Both the position numbers and the translations under genes were made by a program. Below are positions 8,768-18,102 of a stretch of DNA of 39,884 nucleotides, piece after piece. The notes beneath the pieces were generated by a model. It saw only the letters and a program-made list of their open reading frames with translations. It searched no databases and was not told the origin of the DNA. Numbering within the stretch: position 1 is the first letter of the stretch; every line of letters begins with the position of its first letter. Source of the DNA: Pseudolactococcus hodotermopsidis (lineage in GTDB: Bacteria > Bacillota > Bacilli > Lactobacillales > Streptococcaceae). The stretch is taken from contig NZ_BLLI01000012.1 in NCBI RefSeq assembly GCF_011170085.1, positions 1-39,884 on the forward strand. Reading direction: 5' to 3'.

Positions 8768-10213
8768 TTATTTTTGAGGTTGAATCCCTGCAGGAATCGG
8801 ATTTTCATAAGGCGTACCAGCTGTTTTTTCAGCCAATTCTGTCTTAGCTTGTGCAATCAATTCTTGATTTTCTAGTAAGTATAAAGCAGTCGCCCCCATA
8901 ACTTTACCCGCATGTGCCATGCCTTTCAAGCCAATAGAACCGCGACCTGTCGTTGTCCATTGCCATGTATGAGCTGAAGTTTGACGAACATGACTTGCCA
9001 CCAAACATTGCACCGTTGGCACCAGCCAGCTAACATCTCCAACGTCAGTTGAAGCGCCGATTGATTTCTCCGTAATACCTTCCGAATAAGGATACAAAAA
9101 GTCTGAGAGATTTTTATCTTTGGCTTGTTGTTCCAATTTACGACCTTTGGCATCTAGCATGTCTGACACAAATTCTTTAGCTCGCGCAGCTTCGGGAATC
9201 GTTGCACGAATGCGACCTGCAAATTCATCTTCTTCTGCCGTAAATTGTGGCACACCCAAATCTTCAAAGACAGTATTCATAGTAGAGGCAAGCACATGAT
9301 TGGGAATATAATTTGAACAAGCCTTATCAAAACGAATCGACACTTCCGTCCCTGTCATCAGTGCTGCACCGCGGGCAATATCGTTCATGCGTTCATAAAC
9401 TTCATTGACCAACTGCGTTTTTGGCGCACGAATCAAGTACATGACCTTAGCTGAACCTTGCACGACACCTGGCGATGTGCCACCGCTATCGGTCATGGCA
9501 TAGTGAAAACGCACATCAGTCGAAACATGCTCGCGCAAGTAGTTAGCACCAACATTCATCAACTCAACGGCATCAAGCGCACTACGACCCATTTCTGGGG
9601 CGATGCCAGCATGGGCGGTAATTCCTTTAAAAGAATATTCAGCTTGAAGATTGGCTAGGGAACTCACACCCCAGACAACATTATCAGGGGCTGGATGCCA
9701 ACAAAGAGCTGTATCAACATCATCGAAAACACCTTCGCGTGCCATGAAAGTTTTACCTGAACCGCCCTCTTCGGCGGGACAACCATAATAACGAACAGTG
9801 CCAGTCAAATTGAACTTTTCAATCGCATCTTTCAGTGCCAAAGCACCAGCAAGAGATGCCGTCCCAAGCAAGTTATGACCGCAACCATGACCATTACCAC
9901 CAACAACAAGCGCCTCTTGGTAATCAAGACCTGGCTTTTGACTCAAATTTGGCAAGGCATCATATTCGCCCAAGAAACCAAGTACTGGCTTGCCTGAGCC
10001 AAATTCAGCGATGAAAGCTGTGTCAAGCTCACCGACACCTCTTGTTACTGTGAAACCCTCAGCTTCAAGCGTTTCAATCAACAAGGCTGACGACTTGTAT
10101 TCCATAAAACGTACTTCTGCAAAATCATAAATCTGTTTTGCAACTGATTCGAGTAACTCTTGCTTTTGATCAATCGCATCAGAAATAAATTTGTTGATAG
10201 CTGTTAAATCCAT
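8768..10213 (-). CDS. M20-family amidohydrolase, AbgB-like
   Basis: 481 residues from the ATG at 10213, chosen because a strong CAGGAGGA site lies 8 bases upstream; an upstream in-frame extension (to 10243) has no such site. It resembles the B subunit of p-aminobenzoyl-glutamate hydrolase (AbgB) and related dipeptide/amide hydrolases. Visible metal-site motifs are the GHGCGHN segment (about 120-126), AEEGG (about 158-162) and HPAP (about 183-186), and a dimerisation domain lies in the middle. It is cytoplasmic with no signal peptide. It follows a DcuA/B-like carrier on the same strand, which suggests the carrier imports the conjugate that this enzyme splits. The exact substrate cannot be read from the sequence; an N-acyl or aminobenzoyl amino acid is plausible. 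Confidence 0.85.
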   Translation of the reverse strand: MDLTAINKFISDAIDQKQELLESVAKQIYDFAEVRFMEYKSSALLIETLEAEGFTVTRGVGELDTAFIAEFGSGKPVLGFLGEYDALPNLSQKPGLDYQEALVVGGNGHGCGHNLLGTASLAGALALKDAIEKFNLTGTVRYYGCPAEEGGSGKTFMAREGVFDDVDTALCWHPAPDNVVWGVSSLANLQAEYSFKGITAHAGIAPEMGRSALDAVELMNVGANYLREHVSTDVRFHYAMTDSGGTSPGVVQGSAKVMYLIRAPKTQLVNEVYERMNDIARGAALMTGTEVSIRFDKACSNYIPNHVLASTMNTVFEDLGVPQFTAEEDEFAGRIRATIPEAARAKEFVSDMLDAKGRKLEQQAKDKNLSDFLYPYSEGITEKSIGASTDVGDVSWLVPTVQCLVASHVRQTSAHTWQWTTTGRGSIGLKGMAHAGKVMGATALYLLENQELIAQAKTELAEKTAGTPYENPIPAGIQPQK

Positions 10214-10330
10214 ATTAGAAATCCTCCTGAAAGTGTATGGCACACCAAGTGTAAAAACGACTGGTTGGCAGAAAACTAGCCGAAATCTGTCAACTTTTGT
10301 ACTTGGTTGCGTTAATTATTATTAAACAAA

Positions 10331-10367
10331 TTCAGGCAAACCACTTCTACGAAATAATCTGCCTGAA
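10331..10367. terminator. inverted repeat between transporter and amidohydrolase
   Basis: TTCAGGCA (10331-10338) pairs with TGCCTGAA (10360-10367) across a 21-base loop, followed on the minus strand by a T-rich stretch. It could be a weak terminator or processing site that lowers expression of the downstream amidohydrolase. The loop is large, so confidence is low. Confidence 0.35.
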
Positions 10368-10384
10368 CTCATTATATCAAATTT

Positions 10385-11701
10385 TTAGGCAAAAAACATT
10401 TTAGTAACAAATGAAATACCGATAGCTAGGAAAAGACATACAAAGCCTGGTGCAATAAAGTTTTTCGGCTTCGTTTCGCCTGTTGTATCAAGTTCGCATG
10501 CAAATAAGAGAACCGGTGCAGATGGAATGATAAATTTGGCATTCAAAGTTTGAACGATAACAGGTACCATAATTGGCGCAAAACCAAGCGACAATAGTAA
10601 CGGGAAGAGAATTGAGGCAACAACTGTTTGCGCACCCAAAACAGCCGAAATAATAATTGCGACAACCAAAATAATCAAGAAATTGACGATACCTGAACCT
10701 TTGACAACGTCGCCAATTGTGTCAACCATGGCTTTGTTGTTATCAGCAAACATAAAGATAACATTACCAACCCATCCAACACAGAAAACGATAAGTGCCG
10801 CACCGATTGAAGATTGTGTTGTTTTAGATGACAAGATTTTACGATGATCAACCTTGAAAGCAATCATGTTGATGAAAGCCGTCGCGTACATGAAAATCTG
10901 CACCAAAACGGCTGTTGAGATGAATTTTTGTTTGCCTGTTACGTCATCAATCACTTTGGCTTGTGGCAACCATTCTGGTTTCAAACCGAAAAGGAGAATC
11001 AAGGCAATCCCCGCCAAAAAAATGTAAACTGACAATTTAGCAGCTTTTGTGATTTCTTTTGCTTCTTCGACTTTATCATTTAAATGATGCGCTGTAAATT
11101 CTCCCGCATTTTTTTGGTCAACGACAAAGAAAATAACGCTCGTCACAATTAAAGCAATAACTGTTGCGGGGATAACAATACCAAAATATTGTCCCATTGA
11201 AATATTATATTCTGGTTTGGCAATCAACGCCATAACATAAATCGCAGATGAAGCGGCTGGAGAACAAGCAACGCCAAAGTTAGCTGCATTTGCTGACAAA
11301 ACTAAAGGGTATTTCGGATTGATCTTTTCACGAATCGCAGTTTCGGCAATGACTGGTTCGAGCGCCAAAGCAATGTTTGCCGTTCCATTGACAATGACCA
11401 AGACAAACGTAATCAGTGGCGCAAGCACAATGATTAACCGTGGATTGGACTTGATAACTTTCTCAGCCAATGAGACAAGATAGTCAATCCCACCAGTCAA
11501 ATCAAGTACACCACTCGAGATACCGATAGCAAAAACAATCAGCATAGCATCAGTTGCTGGCGACTGGAAAGGCAATTTGAAAACGAATAACATAATGGCT
11601 AATGAAATCATCGATGCCGCTGAGGCGCCAAGTGGTCCTTTTTTCAGACCAAATAGCAAGACACCGACCATAATGGCGACTTCTAAAACTAACTTCAACA
11701 T
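10385..11701 (-). CDS. DcuA/DcuB-family anaerobic dicarboxylate transporter
   Basis: A 438-residue hydrophobic protein with about 10-12 membrane segments. It resembles E. coli DcuA/DcuB carriers (C4-dicarboxylate or aspartate uptake and antiport) over its length. Examples are the N-terminal pair of helices, ISSGVLDLTGGIDYLV, the NPRLIIVLAPLITFVLV segment and the small-residue-rich SANAANFGVACSPAASS. It starts at an ATG with AGGAG 10 bases upstream. A consensus promoter and two inverted repeats separate it from the divergently transcribed sensor kinase, the usual arrangement of a transporter controlled by its neighbouring DcuSR/CitAB-type system. The pairing with an amidohydrolase makes an amino-acid conjugate a possible substrate instead of fumarate or malate. 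Confidence 0.8.
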   Translation of the reverse strand: MLKLVLEVAIMVGVLLFGLKKGPLGASAASMISLAIMLFVFKLPFQSPATDAMLIVFAIGISSGVLDLTGGIDYLVSLAEKVIKSNPRLIIVLAPLITFVLVIVNGTANIALALEPVIAETAIREKINPKYPLVLSANAANFGVACSPAASSAIYVMALIAKPEYNISMGQYFGIVIPATVIALIVTSVIFFVVDQKNAGEFTAHHLNDKVEEAKEITKAAKLSVYIFLAGIALILLFGLKPEWLPQAKVIDDVTGKQKFISTAVLVQIFMYATAFINMIAFKVDHRKILSSKTTQSSIGAALIVFCVGWVGNVIFMFADNNKAMVDTIGDVVKGSGIVNFLIILVVAIIISAVLGAQTVVASILFPLLLSLGFAPIMVPVIVQTLNAKFIIPSAPVLLFACELDTTGETKPKNFIAPGFVCLFLAIGISFVTKMFFA

Positions 11702-11754
11702 AAAAATAAATTCTCCTAAATAAGATTTTACGAATTTAAAACTCGCTTATATAT

Positions 11755-11783
11755 AGAATAATCTAAACTGTGCAAATTGTCAA
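11755..11783 (-). promoter_or_regulatory. promoter of the Dcu-like transporter operon
   Basis: On the minus strand, a perfect TTGACA (11778-11783), a 17-base spacer and TATTCT (11755-11760). Confidence 0.8.
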
Positions 11784-11791
11784 GCAGATTT

Positions 11792-11833
11792 AATGATTTA
11801 TTATCATTTTACGTCAGAAAATCTAACATCTGA
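11792..11833. promoter_or_regulatory. candidate response-regulator binding region
   Basis: Two imperfect-spacer inverted repeats lie just upstream of the transporter -35. AATGAT-N5-ATCATT spans 11792-11808, and TCAGAAAATCTAACATCTGA (11814-11833) has TCAG/CTGA ends. Position and the divergent layout suggest binding by the adjacent DcuR/CitB-like regulator. This is inference. Confidence 0.4.
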
Positions 11834-11948
11834 AATTTTACCCAATTTCAAAAAAATTCAATTTAATCTTGTGAAAATAATAGCAAATTCAGGTTGAATG
11901 GAGTACAATTAGAGTAGAGAAATTTCTCCCTAGGATACCAGTAGAAAT

Positions 11949-13580
11949 ATGAAAAATATTTTATTCAACAAAAGACGAAAACTTTCTTTACAAGTCACGA
12001 TTATCGCTGTTGTCTGCCTCTCCGTTACAGTTTCTTTGATTGTGTCTAGCTTTTTAATCCGAAATTATGTCATTAACCGTGAGTATGACCGTGCTAAAGA
12101 TAAAATCTCTAGCGTTGCTTGGATGGTTGCCAAAGAACAGATTGTCATCGAAACGCTGACAACTCTTGAGCAGTCACAGACTGTCCAAAACTATACAGAT
12201 GATATGCAAAATCTTGCCAAAGTTGATTTTGTTGTCGTTTTGGATAACAATTTGACAAGATATTCTCACCCCAATAAAAGCATTATCGGGCAACCTTTTT
12301 CAAATATTTCAGATGCCAAAAAATCACTGAACGGCACTAGCCATTTTTCTGTTCAAAAAGGCGTTTTAGGTAACGGCTTGCGTTTTTTCACACCTGTTTT
12401 TGATGACAATGGTAAACAGATTGGCATTATTTGCGTTGGTTTAACTTTAGAGACGATTAATCAAGAAATTTTCAAGGCTCAAAAAACGCTCCTAGTCGGA
12501 ATTGGGTTAGGGTCAATTGTTGGACTTTGTGGCGCAATTATCCTTGCTCGCAATTTAAAACGCATTTTGCTCGGACTTGAACCTTATGAAATTGCGACAA
12601 ATATGGAAGAAAAGCAGATTATCGAAGATGCCGTTAGTGATGGCATTATCGCACTCACAGCTGACGGCACAATTCTCATGATTAATCGTGAAGCCAAGAG
12701 AATTTTAGAGAAAGTGGCACTCAATCCTCCCCTTTTAGATGATAAAATCACAGAAACTCATCTACTTTTCCCATTATTTAAAAATGTTTTCGACAGTCAA
12801 AAAAAGGTCACGGATGAAGTCGTTTATTTGAATGGTTTAGAGCTTGTTACCAGTGTTGCGCCGATTTTTGTCAGTCAGCAATTTTATGGCATTGTGGCAA
12901 CTTTTCGTGACCAATCCGAGATGAAACAGTTGATTGAGGAGTTGAGTGGTACGGGGCAATATATTGATGCACTTCGCGCGCAAACACACGGTTTTATGAA
13001 TCGTATGCACGTGATTCTCGGTTTGATTGAACTTGGCAAATACGATGACGTTCGCACTTTTATTACCTCGCTCAATGCGCTACATCTAAAAGAAATCGGT
13101 TTTATTTCTGAGAAAATTAAAACACCTGCTTTGACTGGCTTTCTCCTTGGCAAATTTAACGAGGCAAGCGAGCAAGAAATTCTCTTTATTCTTGAAGAAA
13201 CGTCAGAAATTCCTGAACTTGAGGGCAATGAGAAATTACAGAATATTTTGCGTATTTTAGGTAACTTACTAGATAATGCCAAAGATGCGGTCAGTGGCAA
13301 AATTGACGGTCAAGTCAGAATTTCCTTGAATTACGAAGAAGATGGGCAGATTTTCATCATCCAAGTCAGCGATAATGGCAGTGGTATTTCAGATAGCGTC
13401 AAAGAAGAAATGTTCAAACGCGGTTTTTCAACTAAGGGGAATCATCGTGGTTTTGGACTAAATTTAGTGCAAAATATTGTCAAAAATCAGAAAGGCATTC
13501 TCGAAGTCCATAGCCAAAAAGAAATCGGCACTGATTTTTATATCGAATTACCTGATGTTAAAAAGAAGGAAATAACATGA
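11949..13580 (+). CDS. DcuS/CitA-family sensor histidine kinase
   Basis: 543 residues. TM1 (about 16-38) and TM2 (about 180-200) flank an extracytoplasmic PAS-like ligand domain. It carries the RYSHPNKSIIGQPFS segment, the spot where citrate/C4-dicarboxylate sensors have R-SHP and bind carboxylate. A cytoplasmic PAS (about 225-325) follows, then the phosphoacceptor region QTHGFMNRMH with His347 and the HATPase (NLLDNAKDAV N-box, DNGSGI). The length is typical for the family. It is transcribed away from the transporter and overlaps the response regulator gene by four bases. No strong ribosome-binding site is visible before the ATG (CCAGTAGAAAT). It likely detects the substrate imported by the divergent carrier. 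Confidence 0.88.
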   Translation: MKNILFNKRRKLSLQVTIIAVVCLSVTVSLIVSSFLIRNYVINREYDRAKDKISSVAWMVAKEQIVIETLTTLEQSQTVQNYTDDMQNLAKVDFVVVLDNNLTRYSHPNKSIIGQPFSNISDAKKSLNGTSHFSVQKGVLGNGLRFFTPVFDDNGKQIGIICVGLTLETINQEIFKAQKTLLVGIGLGSIVGLCGAIILARNLKRILLGLEPYEIATNMEEKQIIEDAVSDGIIALTADGTILMINREAKRILEKVALNPPLLDDKITETHLLFPLFKNVFDSQKKVTDEVVYLNGLELVTSVAPIFVSQQFYGIVATFRDQSEMKQLIEELSGTGQYIDALRAQTHGFMNRMHVILGLIELGKYDDVRTFITSLNALHLKEIGFISEKIKTPALTGFLLGKFNEASEQEILFILEETSEIPELEGNEKLQNILRILGNLLDNAKDAVSGKIDGQVRISLNYEEDGQIFIIQVSDNGSGISDSVKEEMFKRGFSTKGNHRGFGLNLVQNIVKNQKGILEVHSQKEIGTDFYIELPDVKKKEIT

Positions 13581-14293
13581 CAAATGTACTCATTATCGAA
13601 GATGATCCCATGGTCGCCATGCTCAATCAGCAGTATATCATGCAAGAAAATGATGTCAAAAATATCAAAACGGCTAAAAATACAACGGATGCGATGACAA
13701 TTTTAAAAACACAGCAGATTGATTTAATTTTGCTAGATGTTTATCTGCCTGGTATGACTGGTTTAGAATTTTTGGAACTCTTACGTGAACAAAATAACGA
13801 AACAGCTGTCATTTTAATAACAGCTGCTGATGATGTGCCAAGTGTCAAAAAAGCAATTTCTTTTGGTGTCGTCGATTATCTTATCAAACCTTTTAACCTT
13901 GAACGTTTTAAACTTGCGATTAAGCGCTATAAAGATTTACAACAAGCAACTGATAAAGCTAGCTCACATACCAACCAAAGTGCCATTGACCAATTCTTTT
14001 TACCGACCAGTCCCAAAAAATCGCTCATTTCCCTCCCAAAAGGGCTAGCCAAATTAACGTTAGAAATGGTTTATCAGCAAATTTTAAAAGAAAACGCCTC
14101 ATTTTCAACCCAAAGTTTGGCAAGTCATCTCTCACTTTCAAGAATTTCAACCAAAAAATATATCTTATTTTTAGTTGAAATTAACGTTTTAGGCGAAAAA
14201 GTCATGTACCAAGACATCGGACGACCAATTACCTATTATTTTTTGAAGGATGTTAATCATCGGTTAATTCGTGATTATTTGCCAAATGTATAG
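13577..14293 (+). CDS. DcuR/CitB-family response regulator
   Basis: 238 residues. The N-terminal receiver has acidic residues D9/D10 (IIEDDP), phosphoacceptor Asp54 (LILLDVYLPG), Thr82 (ILITAAD) and Lys107 (YLIKPF). The C-terminal ~75 residues form the helix-turn-helix of the citrate/C4-dicarboxylate group (FSTQSLASHLSLSRISTKKYI). It overlaps the sensor gene by four bases (ATGA), so the two proteins are made together. Expected target: the intergenic region 11702-11948. Confidence 0.88.
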   Translation: MTNVLIIEDDPMVAMLNQQYIMQENDVKNIKTAKNTTDAMTILKTQQIDLILLDVYLPGMTGLEFLELLREQNNETAVILITAADDVPSVKKAISFGVVDYLIKPFNLERFKLAIKRYKDLQQATDKASSHTNQSAIDQFFLPTSPKKSLISLPKGLAKLTLEMVYQQILKENASFSTQSLASHLSLSRISTKKYILFLVEINVLGEKVMYQDIGRPITYYFLKDVNHRLIRDYLPNV

Positions 14294-14335
14294 AAAAAGA
14301 CTTTGTCATTTCAAAAAAGTGATAAAGTCTTTTAA
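14294..14335. terminator. bidirectional terminator between response regulator and ABC operon
   Basis: A 14-bp stem (AAAAGACTTTGTCA at 14295-14308 pairs with TGATAAAGTCTTTT at 14320-14333), with T runs reading either way. It serves the two-component operon and possibly the convergent ABC operon. Confidence 0.8.
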
Positions 14336-14358
14336 ACAACAAAAATGCTAACAATCGG

Positions 14359-15438
14359 CTATAAATAATATTTTTCTTTTTTACTTAAATTCATATAAAT
14401 AATTATCAAAGTAATCAGCAACAAAAGATTCACTAAATTAGTTTTTGCATTAAACATAACACTAAACTTATTAGAAATGATAGAGTTTATAACTAGGAAA
14501 CTGTTAAAAAACGGTACAAAAGAATAATTGCTTTTATCTGCTGTAATGCCTAAGACTGACGATAACATCGCCGACATTGCCAATACTAAATTTATCACGG
14601 TTACTTTGCTAGAAGAATCTTTAATATTCTTGGCTGTTGAAATAATCAAAATAGTCAGTAGACTACCTAAAATAGCAATCATAACAAAATTAAGCTGTAA
14701 ATTCAAAGTTTGAGACACACTAAAATGGAGTGATTGATAATCCTTTAAGATTTTAGACATTGCCAATGAATTTATCATCATAGCCCAAAAACTCAAAACA
14801 GCAGCAATGACAGCAAAGGAAACAACAACTAACAACTTTGATAAAAAGATAATACGCTTAGATACTGGTGTCGCTAAAAGTGATAAGCGAATATTTTTTT
14901 CTTTTTCTAAAACAAATGTATTATTTGAAATGCCAGTAATCGCTAGAAAAATTGCCAAAACAACACCATAAGACAGATACATTGAAGCAACATTTGTCGA
15001 ATTTTTATTTGCAATATCCACTATGTTCAATTGCATTGGTACTTGACCCATATCTTTTAAGTTGTTGATATTGATTTGATTACTCATCTCATTCACAAAA
15101 TTAGCAGCAGCCATAGATTTCAAATTTGATGAATCAAAAAATAATTTATCTTCTTTGATAATCAGATTAACCTGATTACCAATATCTTCTTTTTGATACT
15201 TCTTGTCCACTATCGTTACATTAGGAATATCTGATAATAATTGTTGATAAGTCGTATTTTGAACAACTATTTTCAAATTATCATCATTTGTCGTCTTAAC
15301 ATTCACAGCGTAAATCAACCAAGTTAATAAAGGTGAAATCAACAAAATACCTAAAATGACACCAATAGATGTTTTGGTATCTTTCAAAAAAGTCAATATT
15401 TCCTTTTTGACCAATATTTTTAAATACTTAATTTGCAT
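14359..15438 (-). CDS. ABC-2-type exporter permease
   Basis: 359 residues. There is one membrane segment near the N-terminus (about 23-42), a soluble extracytoplasmic domain to about 160, then five further membrane helices. This is the layout of ABC-2/NatB-like exporter permeases. It is the last gene of an AT-rich ABC operon. Its ATG overlaps the stop of the tandem ATPase by one base (TAATG), implying coupling. Substrate unknown; candidates are a peptide, drug or Na+-type efflux function. Base composition is clearly more AT-rich than the flanking housekeeping genes, consistent with acquisition by transfer. Confidence 0.75.
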   Translation of the reverse strand: MQIKYLKILVKKEILTFLKDTKTSIGVILGILLISPLLTWLIYAVNVKTTNDDNLKIVVQNTTYQQLLSDIPNVTIVDKKYQKEDIGNQVNLIIKEDKLFFDSSNLKSMAAANFVNEMSNQININNLKDMGQVPMQLNIVDIANKNSTNVASMYLSYGVVLAIFLAITGISNNTFVLEKEKNIRLSLLATPVSKRIIFLSKLLVVVSFAVIAAVLSFWAMMINSLAMSKILKDYQSLHFSVSQTLNLQLNFVMIAILGSLLTILIISTAKNIKDSSSKVTVINLVLAMSAMLSSVLGITADKSNYSFVPFFNSFLVINSIISNKFSVMFNAKTNLVNLLLLITLIIIYMNLSKKEKYYL

Positions 15439-16815
15439 TATTTTTTACCGTCCTCTATAAAATAGCTATAAATATCCATATCCCCAGAATTTACCTTATC
15501 TTCAATGATTTCTCCTTGATTAATCATGATAACTCTTTCGGACATATTCAAATCTTCAGCTAAATGAGAACAGATAATAGTCGTTGCTCCCTTTCCTTGC
15601 AACTCTTTAATAAGTTTTCTGATTTCATAAGAGATGATAACGTCAAGTCCATTAGTTGGTTCATCTAAAATTAAAAGTTCAGGTTCATTGATAAGCGCTC
15701 GTGTCATGAGTATCTTTTGCTTATTACCAGTCGAAAGACCATGTATTTTATGTTTCAAATGTTCTTTGAAATTCAATTTTTCAGCAAATTCATTTATTTT
15801 AACTTCAATATTATCAACTTCATAAATTTCAGCAAAAAAATGAAGATAATCATAAACTGTCATTTCATCATACAAGCTCATTTCGATAGAAATAAAAGAA
15901 ATTTTATTTTTAGGGACAGACACAACCACTTCACCTTCACTTGGCGATATAATATCTAAAATAATTTTTAAGAGTGTTGATTTTCCTGCACCATTAGGGC
16001 CTATTAAAGCAATCCTCTCTCCTTTGTTAATAATCCATATTAATGTCTTTTAAAGCATAAATATCTCTTTTCTTTTTATCAAACTGTTTTGAAATATTTT
16101 TTAAAACAATCATACCATCTTGTTTCACTTGATTTTCTCCCTCATACATTGCTAGGTAAGATTTCTCTAATTCAGCCCCTCTTTCAATTTCTATCAATTT
16201 TTTGTCAAATAAAACAACAACTTTATCCGCAATGTCTTCTGCTAATTTTAACGAATGAGTTGAAATTATAATGTTTTTCCCCTCTTTTTTAAGAGAAGTT
16301 AAAAGATTTTTAAAAACAAAAATCTGCTCTGGATCAAGTCCGTTTGTAGGTTCATCTAAAAAAAGAACCGTTGGATTATGTATAATAGTTAAAAACAAAT
16401 GTAATCTTTGCTTAGTACCGAAAGATAAATCGTTTACCAACACATTTTCATACTCTGTCAACATAAGTAAACTTATATATTTTTTATAATCTTTTTCAAA
16501 AAAAACAACATCAATATCTCTTATTTTAGCAATTAAAAAACAAGTTTGCCTAACTGTCAATTCCTTATAAAAAAAGAACTCATCACTCATATAACCATAT
16601 TCAGATGAACTTATTTTGCTTTTTTGATTATTGTCATAACTAATACTACTATCAAAAATTTCAGTGCCAGCAAGTAAATTTAATAATGTTGTTTTTCCAA
16701 CACCATTTCTACCTAACAAAACCGTTATCATATTGTCTTCAAATATATAGTTACAATGAGAAAAAATCTGCTTTTTTTCGTATGAAAAACTGAGATCATT
16801 AATTACTACTTTCAA
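15438..16815 (-). pseudogene. tandem (two-domain) ABC ATPase, frameshifted
   Basis: Domain 1 is complete: Walker A GRNGVGKTTLL (about 35-45), signature-like LSFGTKQR, Walker B VLFLDEPTNGLD and a switch His. Its frame runs without a stop into the start of domain 2 (MIVLKNISKQF...ALKDINMDY) and ends at TAA, 16027-16029. Domain 2 continues in another frame (INKGERIALIGPNGAGKSTLLK, signature LSTGNKQK, Walker B LLILDEPTNGLD) to 15438. Deleting one T from GGATTATTAAC (16026-16036) restores one 458-residue protein with perfect family spacing (DINMDINKGER). Without correction the second half lacks its own ATG before Walker A. A GTG with GAGGGAG upstream could start domain 2, but it lies before the shift, so it does not rescue the frame. 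A sequencing error is an equal explanation. Confidence 0.8.
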
Positions 16816-17854
16816 AATTAAACTCCTTGTCTATTATTTTTTTGACTTTCTTATAGAAATAAAAAATTAAACATACATTCACTAAAACGATAATTTCTCC
16901 AAATATATAAAATAAACTCAGATAAAGCAAACAAAATACCAACTCCAAATAAAGTGAGGTTATCTTCACTTTATAATAGCCTAGCTTATATTCAGCTTTA
17001 TTAATAGCTAAACTCATTACTACTAAGAAGTTCAGAATGTACACTGAAATTAAATTTATTACTAATAAAATATTTATCTGCCCTAACAATAACATTTTTT
17101 CCATAATTAATAACAGATATAAGGCAAATCCTACTACAAACCAAAAATTAAATTTTCTTTTCAAATAAGAAAATGTTAAAATCCCCTCTTTTTTTAAAAA
17201 CATTAACTCTTGTTGCTCTATTCCAATACAGTTCAAAGTAAATATATCATTGTAAATGAAAGAGATAAAAATAGCAACAATTGTTGTATCAATCATAGTT
17301 ACACTGATACATAATACAATCATATATATTAAGATAAATAATTGAAAATAACTCCCTTTCAAAAAAAGTTTAATTTCTTTTTCTGTATCCACAGATAAAA
17401 AATCTGGTATTTTCTGGATAATTATTTTACTTATATCAAATGACAATAAAATTTTTGACATAACAAAATAAATAGCAATACCAATCAACAGAAAAAAAAC
17501 TTTTACTATTGATGTTTTGAGTAAATACAGACTTACGACTATATCAAGTATCGCAATCAAATATATATTTAAAATTAAAAACAATCTAAATTTTATATAA
17601 TCAAATCTACTAACAACTCTCGATAAAAAAACTATTTCTTTTTTGTCCATGAACATAAAAGAAATAGCTCCTATGATAATACCTACAAAAATTAAAATCG
17701 GAATTAATAGCTTTGGATAATTATTTATTAGTAGTTTTAGCCCTAAATAAAAGCAAAACTGAATAATCAAAAAAAATATCAAGTTTAAACCAATTTTCCC
17801 TTTAGAAGTATTCCTCAAGCGAGTTAGTAGAATATATAAATATTTTATAAACAT
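16799..17854 (-). CDS. integral membrane permease of the ABC operon
   Basis: A 351-residue, highly hydrophobic protein with about 8-10 predicted membrane helices and a short basic N-terminus. It starts at ATG 17854 with GGAG 7 bases upstream and overlaps the tandem ATPase gene by 17 bp. It has no signature I can name. Its place as first gene of permease / dual ATPase / permease suggests a heteromeric exporter, a layout common in bacteriocin or antimicrobial-peptide export and immunity. That role is inference. Confidence 0.65.
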   Translation of the reverse strand: MFIKYLYILLTRLRNTSKGKIGLNLIFFLIIQFCFYLGLKLLINNYPKLLIPILIFVGIIIGAISFMFMDKKEIVFLSRVVSRFDYIKFRLFLILNIYLIAILDIVVSLYLLKTSIVKVFFLLIGIAIYFVMSKILLSFDISKIIIQKIPDFLSVDTEKEIKLFLKGSYFQLFILIYMIVLCISVTMIDTTIVAIFISFIYNDIFTLNCIGIEQQELMFLKKEGILTFSYLKRKFNFWFVVGFALYLLLIMEKMLLLGQINILLVINLISVYILNFLVVMSLAINKAEYKLGYYKVKITSLYLELVFCLLYLSLFYIFGEIIVLVNVCLIFYFYKKVKKIIDKEFNFESSN

Positions 17855-17871
17855 ATCCTAACTCCATTAAA

Positions 17872-17937
17872 TTAAGAAACTTTTGTTGGGAAACCAAACA
17901 AAATGATACCTGAAATAATAATAGCTACAATAACCAT
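17872..17937 (-). CDS. possible 21-residue hydrophobic peptide
   Basis: ATG 17937 to TAA 17872 encodes an almost purely hydrophobic peptide (MVIVAIIISGIILFGF, then PTKVS) in the leader of the ABC operon, 17 bp before the first permease. The nearest ribosome-binding-like sequence (AAGG) is 12 bases upstream, so translation is uncertain. It could be a small membrane or signal peptide handled by the exporter, or a remnant of a longer gene. Confidence 0.25.
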   Translation of the reverse strand: MVIVAIIISGIILFGFPTKVS

Positions 17938-18102
17938 ATTAGACTTTCGCCTTAATATTTTTCTTCCTCAAAAATTCGAGGAATTTTCCTATCTTCAAAC
18001 GACCAGTCGCGACTTGATTTATTAAGAGATATAAAAATAGAAGTAAGAGCAGCATCCGCTAAAAACAAACGTTTAAGCAGAATATCTCCACTTCTTGCTT
18101 TA
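17938..18102 (-). other. long 5' leader of the ABC operon with a truncated ORF
   Basis: Transcription from the promoter at 18103-18131 would give a leader of about 240 nt. It contains the C-terminal part of a 57-codon frame (ATG 18125 to TAA 17952; ends FEDRKIPRIFEEEKY). That ATG lies at the -35/spacer boundary and so is not on the transcript. The sequence may be a gene remnant or a regulatory leader. Confidence 0.35.

Noticed and set aside
16020-16040. Programmed ribosomal frameshift in the tandem ATPase
   Set aside because: No slippery heptamer precedes the TAA. The AAAGGAGAGAG that looks like a stimulator lies after the stop and simply encodes the Lys-Gly-Glu of the conserved Walker A lead-in.
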